From NCBI GenBank assembly GCA_030425285.1, contig JAUIAY010000010.1, positions 19,485-83,484 of the forward strand: DNA of 64,000 nt. The letters are read 5' to 3'. This document shows positions 18,456-27,327 of this stretch, piece after piece (position 1 is the first letter of the stretch; every line of letters begins with the position of its first letter). Source of the DNA: Bacteroidia bacterium (lineage in GTDB: Bacteria > Bacteroidota > Bacteroidia > Flavobacteriales > Flavobacteriaceae). The notes below the pieces were generated by a model. It saw nothing but the letters and a program-made list of their open reading frames with translations. It ran no database searches and was not told the origin of the DNA. The position numbers and the translations under genes were made by a program.

Positions 18456-18518
18456 GGTTAGTGTTAATGTTTTGGTTATTAAATTAGAAAACCCAGGGTG
18501 TCACTGCCTTGGGTTTTT
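18456..18518 (+). terminator. terminator unit A after the outer-membrane protein gene
   Basis: A 10-bp stem (AAACCCAGGG / CCTTGGGTTT, one G-T pair) followed by T5, preceded by GGTTAGTGTTA. A similar unit recurs 179 bp later. The whole stretch 18424-18729 contains only these two units and AT-rich spacer; no gene is seen in it. Confidence 0.8.
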
Positions 18519-18634
18519 ACTTACCAAGTGTTAAATCATCGTTAAATACAGTTCCATATGAAATAAAAATAAACTTTTTACGTCTATATAAATAAGTGAT
18601 AAGTTTTTAAGTAATATAACTGTGAACTTCTCGC

Positions 18635-18700
18635 GGTTAGTGTTAGTTAAAATTGGTTAATAGCGAAAAAACCCGGAGCAGACTTGCCTCGGGTTTTTTT
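18635..18700. terminator. terminator unit B (both strands)
   Basis: Begins with the same GGTTAGTGTTA 11-mer as unit A and ends in a hairpin (AAAAACCCGGAG / CCTCGGGTTTTT, with G-T and one mismatch) with T-runs on both strands. It can therefore also terminate fabH, whose stop lies 30 bp away. Confidence 0.75.
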
Positions 18701-18729
18701 TATATTTATTCATGCATTTCAAGAATTTA

Positions 18730-19746
18730 TTACCATTTAATAATCACACTGCCCCAAGTAAAGCCACTTCCAAAAGCAGCCAGCACAACTGTATCATCTT
18801 CTTTGATTTTACCTTGTTCCCAAGCTTCGGCTAAAGCAATTGGAATGGAAGCTGCTGTGGTATTTCCATATTTCTGGATATTATTGAATACTTGGTCATC
18901 TGAAAGTTTAAATTTCTTCTGTATAAATTGAGCAATTCTCAAGTTAGCTTGATGAGGTATCAACATATCAATGTCTTCAACTTGAAGTTTGTTTGTCATA
19001 AGCCCTTCCATAATCACCTCACTAAAACGAACCACGGCATTTTTAAATACAAACTGCCCATTCATATAAGGAAAGTAGCTTTCATCATTAGGGTCATTGT
19101 CTGCAATGATGTCATTTACCCAACGTTTGCCCATTCCAGGTGCTACCAAAACCAATTCTTCTGCATGCTCACCTTGTGAGTGTAGGTGTGTAGATAAAAT
19201 ACCTTTAGAAGTATCCTCTTCACGAGTTAAAACCGCTGCTCCTGCTCCATCACCAAAAATCACAGACACACCTCGTCCTCTAGTTGTTTTATCCAATCCA
19301 TGAGAGTGTAACTCACTACCTATAACCAGTACATTTTTATACATGCCAGTTTTAATAAAATTGTCAGCAACCGATAGTCCATAGACAAATCCCGAACATT
19401 GATTTCTCACATCCAACGCACCAACCGTTTTTATATCCAAAGCGTGCTGAACCTGAACGCCTGGTCCCGGAAAATACATATCAGGACTCAAAGTAGCGAA
19501 AACAATAAAATCTATATCATCTTTATCAATTCCGGCACGATCTATAGCTATTTTGGCTGCCTCTACTCCCATACTAGCCGTTGTTTCTCCAGAATTTGGT
19601 TTCACCCAACGACGTTCTTGAATACCTGTTCGTTCCTGAATCCACTCGTCACTGGTATCCATTATTTTAGACAAATCATCATTCGTAACCACATTGTCAG
19701 GAACATAATATCCCAACCCAATTATCTTTGAATTATACATATGCAA
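18730..19746 (-). CDS. fabH: beta-ketoacyl-ACP synthase III (FabH)
   Basis: Initiating condensing enzyme of type II fatty-acid synthesis, joining acyl-CoA to malonyl-ACP. 338 residues with the complete Cys-His-Asn triad: C117 (VRNQCSGF), H265 (IPHQAN) and N295 (KYGNTTAAS). MYNSKIIGLGYYVPDNVVTN and the C-terminal AFGSGFTWGS are typical. In vivo it would set the starter unit, which in flavobacteria is often branched; that is inference. The start may equally be the ATG two codons downstream. It is monocistronic here. Confidence 0.95.
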   Translation of the reverse strand: MHMYNSKIIGLGYYVPDNVVTNDDLSKIMDTSDEWIQERTGIQERRWVKPNSGETTASMGVEAAKIAIDRAGIDKDDIDFIVFATLSPDMYFPGPGVQVQHALDIKTVGALDVRNQCSGFVYGLSVADNFIKTGMYKNVLVIGSELHSHGLDKTTRGRGVSVIFGDGAGAAVLTREEDTSKGILSTHLHSQGEHAEELVLVAPGMGKRWVNDIIADNDPNDESYFPYMNGQFVFKNAVVRFSEVIMEGLMTNKLQVEDIDMLIPHQANLRIAQFIQKKFKLSDDQVFNNIQKYGNTTAASIPIALAEAWEQGKIKEDDTVVLAAFGSGFTWGSVIIKW

Positions 19747-19906
19747 TGTTTAAAGTAAGTCACGCAATTTAACTATTTACGACCTAATTGATTTCAAATG
19801 TCAAATGCAATCGTTATGCATGCATAACAAATGAGATTTAAGTTTTCTTAACTTTTTAGCATAGGCTTTTTAAGTATCTTTAAGGCTCTAATTAAAATTT
19901 ATTGTC

Positions 19907-22351
19907 ATGAAGCATGTTTTTACACTCTATTTATTTCTTTGTTTTTCATTTGGTTTTTCGCAAGAAAATCTGACCTACCAAAAACCTCATCAAAACATTC
20001 TTGAATTGGCCGAAGCTCCCTTGGCACCTAGTATTCGAATGGATAGCAAAGGTGAGAACATGGTGTTTTTATATCGCAGTAATTACAAAACAATAGAAGA
20101 ACTCTCTGAAACCGAATTACGCTTAGGCGGTTTACGAATAAACCCTGTTACCAATATAGGCAGTAGAACGCGTTACTATACCGATGTAAAAGTTAGAAAT
20201 GGTAAAAGTGGTGATCCCAAAAATATATCTGGCATGCCAGAAAGTGGCCGTTTTGCTAATTTCTCATGGTCTCCCAATCAGGAATACATGACATTCACTA
20301 ATACAGTATCCAATGGTGCCGAACTTTGGTTACTAGATATACTAAACGCTTCGGCTAAAAAAATAACCGATGCCAACTTAAATGCCAATATGGGAAATCC
20401 TGTAACTTGGTTTAAAGACAGTAATGCCATGCTGGTTAAAATGCTTCCTGATACTAGAAAGCCTTTAATCAATACTAAAGAGGCTATTCCAACAGGACCA
20501 ACGGTTTCCGTAAGTGAAGCCGGTGTAAAAGCCCAAAATAGAACATATCAAGATTTACTGAAAAACAAGAATGACGAGCATAATTTTGAGCAATTGGCGC
20601 AATCGATTATCTACAAGGTTAATTTAGATGGTTCAAAATCTGTGTGGAAAGAAAGCGATATGTATCGTGGTTTATCATTTTCGCCTAATGGTGAATATGT
20701 TATGATAACAACTATTAAAAAACCATTTTCATATTTAGTTCCTTATTACAGATTTCCATATGCTTCAACCATTTATAAAAGTAATGGTGATAAGGTTAAG
20801 ACTGTTCTAGAAGTTCCTTTAATTGAAGATTTGCCAAAAGGCTTTATGGCTGAGCGTAAAGGTAAACGTAATTTTACCTGGCGTGATGACAAACCAGCTA
20901 CTTTAGTTTGGGCTGAAGTACTAGATGGTGGCGACCCTGCCAACGAAGTTCCTTATCGTGATGAAGTATTTCAGCAAGATGCGCCATTTGATGGACCAGC
21001 GAAATCCATTATAAAAACCAAGGATAGGTTTAGCGGAATTATTTGGGGAAATGACAACACAGCTGTAGCTTACGATTACTGGTGGAACACTAGAAACACA
21101 AGAACTTACGTGTTTAATCCTTCAAGCCCTAATCAGGAAACAAAGATTCTTTTCGATAGAAATTATCAAGATCGTTACAGTGATCCAGGTAGTTTTGTTA
21201 CCTCTAAAAACGTATTTAACGAGTATGTTTTAGAATTGGATGACAATAAAGTCTATTTAATTGGTGACGGTTACAGCAAAGAGGGTAAATTTCCTTTTGT
21301 AGATGAATTGGATTTAGAAACCAAAAAAACCAATCGTTTATATCAATCGCAACTTACTGATAAAGTTGAAGACATATCAAGTGCTTTAGATGCCAAAAAA
21401 GGCGAATTTGTCGTTCGCATAGAATCGAAAAACGAATATCCTAACTATTATATTAGAAACATAAAAAAACGTATTGGGTTAATTCCTTTAACGCAATTTG
21501 AAAATCCATTTAAAAGCATTCAAGATGTTGAAAAGCAAGTAATAAACTACAAACGTGATGATGGTTTAGACTTAAGCGCCACTTTGTATTTACCAACCAA
21601 TTACGAGGCAGGCAAAAAGTATCCGATGATTATGTGGGCTTATCCGCGTGAATACAAAGACAAAAACAGTGCAGGTCAAAATACATCAAGCTCCAATGAA
21701 TTTACCTACCCATATTACGGTTCTCCAATTTATTGGGTAACTCGTGGCTATGTGGTTTTGGATGACGCGTCTTTTCCGATAGTAGGTGAAGGTGACGAAG
21801 AACCAAACGACAGTTTTATTAAACAATTGGTTGCCAATGGTAAAGCAGCCATTGACGCTGTTGATAATATGGGTTATATAGACCGAGATCGCATTGCTGT
21901 TGGCGGGCATAGTTACGGTGCGTTTATGACGGCAAATCTATTATCACATTCCAATTTGTTTGCTGCTGGCATTGCCAGAAGTGGTGCCTACAACAGAACA
22001 TTGACGCCTTTTGGTTTTCAAAGCGAAGAGCGCAACTATTGGGAAGCACCAGAGATTTATTATAACATGTCGCCTTTTATGCATGCAGACACTATGAAGA
22101 CTCCTTTACTGTTAATTCATGGTGAAGCCGATAATAATTCGGGAACCTACCCCTTACAAAGTGAGCGCTATTTTAACGCTTTAAAAGGATTAGGTGCTCC
22201 AGTGCGCTTGGTTATGCTGCCAAAAGAGAGTCATGGTTATGCAGCCAAGGAATCTATCATGCATATGCTTTGGGAACAAGACCAATGGTTAGAAGAACAT
22301 GTAAAGAACAAAGCAGAGGTTAAAACTCCTGAAGAAACTATAAAGAATTAA
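19907..22351 (+). CDS. secreted S9 family prolyl-oligopeptidase-like peptidase
   Basis: Serine peptidase of 814 residues. Signal peptide MKHVFTLYLFLCFSFGFSQ predicts periplasmic or secreted location. The N-terminal two thirds is a beta-propeller-like region with WD-like strands (NFSWSPNQEYMTF, GLSFSPNGEYVMI). The C-terminal alpha/beta-hydrolase domain has the triad S669 (GGHSYGAF), D742 (HGEADNNSGT) and H776 (KESHGY). The sequence around the propeller resembles the glutamyl-endopeptidase branch of S9 more than dipeptidyl peptidase IV, but specificity is not certain. Monocistronic, closed by a strong terminator. Confidence 0.92.
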   Translation: MKHVFTLYLFLCFSFGFSQENLTYQKPHQNILELAEAPLAPSIRMDSKGENMVFLYRSNYKTIEELSETELRLGGLRINPVTNIGSRTRYYTDVKVRNGKSGDPKNISGMPESGRFANFSWSPNQEYMTFTNTVSNGAELWLLDILNASAKKITDANLNANMGNPVTWFKDSNAMLVKMLPDTRKPLINTKEAIPTGPTVSVSEAGVKAQNRTYQDLLKNKNDEHNFEQLAQSIIYKVNLDGSKSVWKESDMYRGLSFSPNGEYVMITTIKKPFSYLVPYYRFPYASTIYKSNGDKVKTVLEVPLIEDLPKGFMAERKGKRNFTWRDDKPATLVWAEVLDGGDPANEVPYRDEVFQQDAPFDGPAKSIIKTKDRFSGIIWGNDNTAVAYDYWWNTRNTRTYVFNPSSPNQETKILFDRNYQDRYSDPGSFVTSKNVFNEYVLELDDNKVYLIGDGYSKEGKFPFVDELDLETKKTNRLYQSQLTDKVEDISSALDAKKGEFVVRIESKNEYPNYYIRNIKKRIGLIPLTQFENPFKSIQDVEKQVINYKRDDGLDLSATLYLPTNYEAGKKYPMIMWAYPREYKDKNSAGQNTSSSNEFTYPYYGSPIYWVTRGYVVLDDASFPIVGEGDEEPNDSFIKQLVANGKAAIDAVDNMGYIDRDRIAVGGHSYGAFMTANLLSHSNLFAAGIARSGAYNRTLTPFGFQSEERNYWEAPEIYYNMSPFMHADTMKTPLLLIHGEADNNSGTYPLQSERYFNALKGLGAPVRLVMLPKESHGYAAKESIMHMLWEQDQWLEEHVKNKAEVKTPEETIKN

Positions 22352-22371
22352 GTTTTGAATTTTATTTTATT

Positions 22372-22404
22372 AAAGCACCATTCGCTTGAATGGTGCTTTT
22401 TTTT
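22372..22404 (+). terminator. intrinsic terminator of the S9 peptidase gene
   Basis: Perfect 12-bp stem AAAGCACCATTC / GAATGGTGCTTT with loop GCTT and a run of about ten T. Confidence 0.9.
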
Positions 22405-22438
22405 TTGCTTAAAATGTCAGTTTGTCACATTTTTTGTC

Positions 22439-22455
22439 TTGGTACTTTTTTTGCC
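22439..22455 (+). promoter_or_regulatory. sigma-54-type -24/-12 promoter upstream of htpG
   Basis: TTGGTAC-N6-TTGCC: the GG (22441) and GC (22453) dinucleotides are exactly 12 bp apart, the RpoN spacing, and the flanks fit TGGCAC...TTGC with one substitution. It lies 44 bp before the htpG ATG. Three TGTC words lie just around it (22415, 22423, 22434), which could be an activator site. No good TAnnTTTG element is present in the same gap. Confidence 0.6.
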
Positions 22456-22498
22456 TAATTCTTGTCAGAATAATCAATACAATTAAAATAGATATATT

Positions 22499-24409
22499 AT
22501 GACAAAAGGAAATATTAATGTTTCGGTAGAAAACATCTTCCCGCTCATTAAAAAATTCTTATACAGTGACCACGAAATCTTTTTACGTGAGTTAATTAGT
22601 AATGCTACAGATGCTACTTTAAAGCTTAAGCATCTAACCAGTATAGGTGAAGCCAAAGTAGACTATGGCAATCCGCAGATTGAAATTAAAATTGATAAAG
22701 CAGGCAAAAAACTTCACATTATTGATCAAGGAATTGGTATGACTGCCGAAGAGGTTGAAAAATACATCAACCAAGTGGCTTTTTCTGGTGCTGAAGAGTT
22801 CTTAGACAAATATAAAGATGCTGCCAAAGATTCTGGAATTATTGGTCATTTTGGTTTAGGTTTCTATTCGGCTTTCATGGTAGCGAATAAAGTAGAAATC
22901 ATCACAAAATCTTACAAAGACGAGCCTGCTGCACATTGGACTTGTGATGGATCTCCTGAATTTACTTTAGAACCAGCTGAAAAAACAGAACGTGGTACTG
23001 AAATTATTCTTCACATTACTGAAGATGACAAAGAGTTTTTAGAAGAATCCCGTATTCGTGAGTTATTGGTAAAGTATAACAAGTTTATGCCTGTGCCAAT
23101 TAAATTTGGAACCAAGGAAATAAACGATCCAGATTTTACGCCTAAAACCACAACAGATAAAGACGGTAAAGAGACTACCGAACCACATAAAAAAATCACG
23201 GTTGACGATATCATCAATAACCCAAATCCAGCTTGGACCAAACAGCCTACGGATTTAAAAGATGAAGATTATAATAATTTCTACCGTGAGCTCTACCCGA
23301 TGCAGTTTGAGGAGCCGTTATTCCACATTCACTTAAATGTTGATTATCCGTTCAATTTGACTGGGATTTTATACTTCCCAAAAATGACTAACGATTTAAA
23401 TATTCAACGCGATAAAATTCAGTTGTATCAAAATCAGGTTTTTGTAACAGATAATGTTGAAGGTATTGTACCTGAATTCTTAACCATGTTACGTGGTGTG
23501 ATTGATTCACCAGATATTCCATTGAACGTTTCACGTAGTTACCTTCAAGCTGATGGCGCAGTTAAGAAAATTTCATCTTATATCACTCGTAAAGTAGCCG
23601 ACAAATTAAAATCACTGTTTAATAACAATCGTGAAGATTTCGAGAAGAAATGGGACGACATTAAAATTGTGATTGAATACGGTATGCTTTCAGAAGAAAA
23701 ATTCTTCGAAAAAGCCGATGCGTTTGCATTGTACCCAACAGTTGATGGTAAGTATTACACCTATGATGAATTGTACAATGTCATTAAGGCGAAGCAAACT
23801 GATAAGGATGACAAATTAGTGATTCTTTATGCTTCTGATACCGATGCACAACACAGTTACATTGAAGCTGCTAAAGCCAAAGGTTACGAAGTGCTGTTAT
23901 TAGATTCTCCTATTGTTTCGCATTTAATGCAAAAACTAGAAGGTAGCAAGGAGAATATATCATTCGCTCGTGTCGATGCCGATCATATTGATAATTTAAT
24001 CAAAAAAGATGATACAAAAATATCCAAGCTTTCAGAAGACGAAAAGAAACAATTGGATGAGTTGCTGAAAGAAGTCATTCCTTCTGAAAAATTCATGGTG
24101 CAATTGGAAACTATGGATAGTGATGCCGCACCATTTATGATTACGCAACCAGAATTTATGCGTCGTATGAAAGAAATGCAGCAAACTGGTGGAGGCGGCA
24201 TGTTTGGTATGGGCAATATGCCAGAAATGTACAACCTGGTTGTTAATACCAATTCTGAATTGGTAGGTGAAATATTAAATACCAAAACCAAGAAAAAGCA
24301 AGAGCGTTTAATTAACCAGAGTTTAGACTTAGCACGATTAAGTCAAGGGCTTTTGAGAGGTGAAGAATTAACAAACTTCATCAAACGAAGCTATGATATG
24401 ATAAAATAG
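22499..24409 (+). CDS. htpG: chaperone HtpG (Hsp90)
   Basis: Cytosolic Hsp90-family ATP-dependent chaperone, 636 residues. GHKL ATPase motifs are clear: ELISNATDAT (with N in the catalytic helix), DQGIGMTAEE, and GHFGLGFYSAFMVA. The middle domain shows NLTGILYFPK, NIQRDKIQLYQNQVFVTDN and NVSRSYLQAD; the C-terminal dimerisation domain contains a Gly/Met-rich loop (GGGGMFGMGNMPEM). The FKxx region is slightly expanded by an acidic/Thr-rich insert near residue 215. The sigma-54-like promoter suggests stress-specific control. Confidence 0.97.
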   Translation: MTKGNINVSVENIFPLIKKFLYSDHEIFLRELISNATDATLKLKHLTSIGEAKVDYGNPQIEIKIDKAGKKLHIIDQGIGMTAEEVEKYINQVAFSGAEEFLDKYKDAAKDSGIIGHFGLGFYSAFMVANKVEIITKSYKDEPAAHWTCDGSPEFTLEPAEKTERGTEIILHITEDDKEFLEESRIRELLVKYNKFMPVPIKFGTKEINDPDFTPKTTTDKDGKETTEPHKKITVDDIINNPNPAWTKQPTDLKDEDYNNFYRELYPMQFEEPLFHIHLNVDYPFNLTGILYFPKMTNDLNIQRDKIQLYQNQVFVTDNVEGIVPEFLTMLRGVIDSPDIPLNVSRSYLQADGAVKKISSYITRKVADKLKSLFNNNREDFEKKWDDIKIVIEYGMLSEEKFFEKADAFALYPTVDGKYYTYDELYNVIKAKQTDKDDKLVILYASDTDAQHSYIEAAKAKGYEVLLLDSPIVSHLMQKLEGSKENISFARVDADHIDNLIKKDDTKISKLSEDEKKQLDELLKEVIPSEKFMVQLETMDSDAAPFMITQPEFMRRMKEMQQTGGGGMFGMGNMPEMYNLVVNTNSELVGEILNTKTKKKQERLINQSLDLARLSQGLLRGEELTNFIKRSYDMIK

Positions 24410-24449
24410 ATATTAGACAGCTTCGCTGCTAGATTATAGAAACAAGACT

Positions 24450-24478
24450 AAACCACTTCCTAACCGAAGTGGTTTTTT
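24450..24478. terminator. bidirectional terminator between htpG and the VanX-like gene
   Basis: 10-bp stem AAACCACTTC / GAAGTGGTTT with loop CTAACC and T6 on the plus strand. A small palindromic patch (AGCTTCGCTGCT region, 24415-24432) precedes it. Confidence 0.8.
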
Positions 24479-24487
24479 ATTATTTAT

Positions 24488-25162
24488 TCACTCAACCACA
24501 AAATCAAAATACGTATCTGGAAATGGCTCATTCCGTAACGTAAAGTGCCACCATTCTTTTGGGTAATTTCTAAATCCGTGTTTTAGCATAACGGTTTGCA
24601 ACAATTGTCTGTTGGCCTTTTGAACTTCAGAAATATTAGAATGTGCCAACCAGGATTCCTCCCCAAAAAAATCATAAGGACTTCCCATATCCAAAGGTTC
24701 CAATGTATTAGCATCTATAATAGTTAAATCAACCGTACTACCCCTACTATGCCCAGAGCGCGATGCAATGTATCCGTCACGAAATAAGTGCCGCTTTTTA
24801 ACATCTGGATAAAACTCTTTTTTTTGCAAAGTATCATTCCAATCTTTTGCCCAACGCATAAAATGATTCACCGCGCGTTGCGGTCTATAACCATCATAAA
24901 CCAACAAGCATAAATTTTGTTGTTGTAGTTCTTCCTGAACCAATTTAAGAGCTTGAGCTGTTGGTTTAGTAATTATAAGTCTGTTGGCATGGTATCCATC
25001 AATAGTATCACCTACAAAATTATTAGTACCAAAGTAGCGCAAGTCAACTTCTAAATCAGGAATGACAGATTTAGCGTACACAAAATTTTCCGGCAAATCA
25101 GTTTGTTTTGAAAAAGCCAAAAGAAACAAGGCGGATACTAATATAAAGACTTTGTTTTTCAT
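24488..25162 (-). CDS. D-alanyl-D-alanine dipeptidase (VanX/DdpX-like, M15D)
   Basis: Zinc metallopeptidase of 224 residues with an N-terminal hydrophobic signal (VFILVSALFLLAFS), so it acts in the periplasm. Zinc ligands H138 and D145 (SGHSRGSTVDLTI) and H206, catalytic E203 (EWWHF) and the transition-state Arg R93 (DGYRPQ) are all present, matching VanX. Cleavage of D-Ala-D-Ala from peptidoglycan turnover is the likely role. There is no vanH/vanA homologue nearby, so this is not a vancomycin-resistance cluster. Confidence 0.92.
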   Translation of the reverse strand: MKNKVFILVSALFLLAFSKQTDLPENFVYAKSVIPDLEVDLRYFGTNNFVGDTIDGYHANRLIITKPTAQALKLVQEELQQQNLCLLVYDGYRPQRAVNHFMRWAKDWNDTLQKKEFYPDVKKRHLFRDGYIASRSGHSRGSTVDLTIIDANTLEPLDMGSPYDFFGEESWLAHSNISEVQKANRQLLQTVMLKHGFRNYPKEWWHFTLRNEPFPDTYFDFVVE

Positions 25163-25193
25163 ACTATAAAAGCTAATTTAGAAAAAAAATAGC

Positions 25194-25793
25194 ATGGATT
25201 TGTTTTCAACCGAAAAAACCACAATAAATTTACCCAATGCGCAAATAACGTATCAACCTCATTTTCTGACTTCCAAACAAGCTGACAAATTATTCCAAAC
25301 ACTAAAAAGCAACACCAATTGGCGGCAAGACACCATTACCTTATTTGGCAAAACATATAATCAACCTAGGTTGACAGCCTTGTACAGTACTATCGGTAGA
25401 ACTTACACCTACTCCAATATCACCATGCATCCAGAACCTTTTTCAAAGGATCTATTAAAAATTAAGTCTGATATTGAAAATAGCGCAGCAACTAAATTTA
25501 ATTCTGTGCTATTAAATTTATATCGGGACGGAAAAGACAGTAACGGATGGCATGCGGATAATGAAAAAGAATTGGGTGAAAATCCTACGATTGCTTCATT
25601 GAGTCTTGGAGCTGAACGCGTTTTTCATTTTAAACATCGGAAGATTAAATCTCAAAAACATAAATTGACATTGTCAAACGGAAGTTTATTGATTATGTCA
25701 GGTAAAATGCAACACCATTGGTTGCACCAAATTCCAAAAACGAAAAAACAAATTGGCGAACGTATCAACTTGACATTCCGTCAAATTTTTTAA
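25194..25793 (+). CDS. AlkB-like 2-oxoglutarate/Fe(II) dioxygenase
   Basis: A 199-residue protein of the AlkB family, which oxidatively demethylates alkylated bases. Iron ligands are H120 and D122 (WHADNEKE) and H178 (HHWLHQIPK); 2-oxoglutarate-binding Arg residues are R190 and R196 (GERINLTFR). The form YRDGKDSNGWHADNE and the C-terminal HQIPKTKK are those of the ALKBH2/3-like bacterial branch. Divergent from the VanX-like gene with only 31 bp between starts, so the two share a very compact promoter region. Confidence 0.93.
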   Translation: MDLFSTEKTTINLPNAQITYQPHFLTSKQADKLFQTLKSNTNWRQDTITLFGKTYNQPRLTALYSTIGRTYTYSNITMHPEPFSKDLLKIKSDIENSAATKFNSVLLNLYRDGKDSNGWHADNEKELGENPTIASLSLGAERVFHFKHRKIKSQKHKLTLSNGSLLIMSGKMQHHWLHQIPKTKKQIGERINLTFRQIF

Positions 25794-25797
25794 ACAA

Positions 25798-25828
25798 AAA
25801 AAACCGAGGTCCCTCAACCTCGGTTTAA
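25798..25828 (+). terminator. terminator of the alkB-like gene
   Basis: 9-bp stem AAACCGAGG / CCTCGGTTT, loop TCCCTCAA, then TAATTTAATTT; the upstream A-run gives weak bidirectionality. Confidence 0.75.
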
Positions 25829-26160
25829 TTTAATTTGCACTTTTATTATGCTGTTAGATTTAGGGTCTCTAGTATCAACGACATAATGCAAATATTAATT
25901 AATTAATCCATTGAACTAAAAAGTATGTCTTTTAGTACCCTTCAAATGTAGAATTATAATCCAAAACCAACGTTTAAATACATTTATTTTCGATGAAATG
26001 CACTTTTTTTTAACATTTGAAGTCGAAATATTACATTTTATCGATGAAATGCACTTTTATTGAAAATTGATACCAGGTTTCTAATCAACAGAATTACATA
26101 ATAAAAAACTATTTTTACGGTTATTAAAAAATATGTTATCCATTAAAAATCTAATTCTCA
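25829..26160. other. 332-bp intergenic region without a gene
   Basis: Very AT-rich. No open frame with coding character and no RNA fold that I recognise. It contains a pair of 18-nt direct repeats (25990 and 26041) and, further left, TTTGCACTTTTATTATG facing CATAATGCAAAT (about 25836-25887). It probably contains the promoter of the alpha/beta hydrolase at 26161. Confidence 0.6.
25990..26058 (+). repeat. 18-nt direct repeat pair TCGATGAAATGCACTTTT
   Basis: Identical copies at 25990-26007 and 26041-26058, 51 bp apart start to start. The similarity extends a few bases upstream (ACATTT before each). The pair is located 100-170 bp upstream of the alpha/beta hydrolase start. Confidence 0.8.
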
Positions 26161-27087
26161 ATGAGGGCATCGCTTTTAGTTTTTCTTCTACTTTTTAATC
26201 TTCTAGGGTTTTCGCAAGAAGATAATCAACTGGAAACCAACATTACGGTCAATGAGCACATTGAAGGATCTCTCCTGTTGCCTGAAGGTGGACAATCGGA
26301 TTATTTAACTATTATTATTGCTGGATCAGGACCAACAGATAGAGATGGCAACCAGAACTTTTTGAAAAGCAACAACCTAAAAAAGCTCGCCAAAAGTTTG
26401 GCACAAGAAGGTATTGCAAGCTTTCGTTATGATAAACGTATTGTAAAGCAGATTCGTAAAGGCAATGTGGATAAGAACATCATGTTTGATGATTTTGTAA
26501 CCGATGCATCATCCGTGATTGATTATTTTTATGAGAAGAAACAATTTAAGTCCATTTATGTTATTGGCCATAGCCAAGGCAGCTTGGTAGGCATGATGGC
26601 ACTTTCTGAAAAAGCAGCTGGCTTTATTTCATTAGCTGGTGCTGGACAATCTATTGATATTGTTATTACTGATCAAATAGAAAAAATGGCACCTGGTCTC
26701 ACCGAAGATGCGAAGAAAACATTTGAAGTTCTTAAAAAAGGGGAAACTACAACCGACTACCCTCCTGCTTTGGCTTCGGTTTTTAATATAGATACGCAAC
26801 CGTTTATTACTAATTGGATGCAATACAAACCTAAAGAAATCATTTCTAAAGTAGAAACACCTATTCTTATTATAAATGGTACTAAAGACCTACAGGTTTC
26901 AGTTGAAGAAGCCAATCAATTAAAGGATGCCAATCCTAAAGCAGAATTAAAAATTATTGAGAATATGAATCATGTACTCTTTATTATAGAAGGTGATGAT
27001 TTAGAGAATTCAAAATCTTACAACGAATCTTTCAGACCTATTTCAACCGAACTTGTTGAAACCATTTCTCGTTTTATCAAACAGTAA
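26161..27087 (+). CDS. secreted alpha/beta hydrolase
   Basis: A 308-residue serine hydrolase with signal peptide MRASLLVFLLLFNLLGFSQ. The oxyanion region reads IIIAGSGPTDRDGN, the nucleophile elbow is GHSQGS with S138, the acid lies in INGTKDLQVS, and the terminal His is in NMNHVLF. The GSGPTDRDGN motif places it among the bacterial esterase/dienelactone-hydrolase-like proteins often annotated as S9-related; the substrate is not known. Monocistronic with a terminator at 27118-27143. Confidence 0.85.
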   Translation: MRASLLVFLLLFNLLGFSQEDNQLETNITVNEHIEGSLLLPEGGQSDYLTIIIAGSGPTDRDGNQNFLKSNNLKKLAKSLAQEGIASFRYDKRIVKQIRKGNVDKNIMFDDFVTDASSVIDYFYEKKQFKSIYVIGHSQGSLVGMMALSEKAAGFISLAGAGQSIDIVITDQIEKMAPGLTEDAKKTFEVLKKGETTTDYPPALASVFNIDTQPFITNWMQYKPKEIISKVETPILIINGTKDLQVSVEEANQLKDANPKAELKIIENMNHVLFIIEGDDLENSKSYNESFRPISTELVETISRFIKQ

Positions 27088-27117
27088 GCACATCACAACA
27101 CATAGGTTTCCTAAAAG

Positions 27118-27143
27118 AAAAGCATCCCGAGAGGGATGCTTTT
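27118..27143 (+). terminator. intrinsic terminator of the alpha/beta hydrolase gene
   Basis: Perfect 11-bp stem AAAAGCATCCC / GGGATGCTTTT with loop GAGA; the T-run is short. Confidence 0.8.
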
Positions 27144-27260
27144 ACTTACTAACCAACCAAAAATATGAAATGTTATTGCCTTTTATTAAAGTAACCACAC
27201 TTTAACTAAAAGTTAGCTACAATAACAATTTATATACTTCAATTAGCGTGCCAAACTTGA

Positions 27261-27292
27261 TTTGCAGGACAAAAACTTTTGTGATATATTTG
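27261..27292 (+). promoter_or_regulatory. primary-sigma promoter of the SPFH operon
   Basis: TTTG (27261-27264), 20-bp spacer, TATATTTG (27285-27292): an ideal Bacteroidota promoter. The start codon at 27328 follows after a leader of about 30 nt. The -7 element lies between two copies of TGTGATAT. Confidence 0.75.
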
Positions 27293-27311
27293 TGATATCA
27301 TTTTAATATCA
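27280..27311. promoter_or_regulatory. putative operator: direct and inverted repeats over the promoter
   Basis: TGTGATAT occurs at 27280-27287 and 27291-27298, 11 bp apart (one helical turn) and overlapping the -7 element. TGATAT (27293-27298) is also inverted as ATATCA (27306-27311). The operon ends with a ribbon-helix-helix protein, so autoregulation here is a natural but untested inference. Confidence 0.4.
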
Positions 27312-27327
27312 TTATAATTTTTAAATC

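Noticed and set aside
24488..25162. VanX-like gene as part of a vancomycin-resistance cluster
   Set aside because: No vanH, vanA-type ligase or vanRS genes nearby; it carries a signal peptide and fits peptidoglycan recycling.
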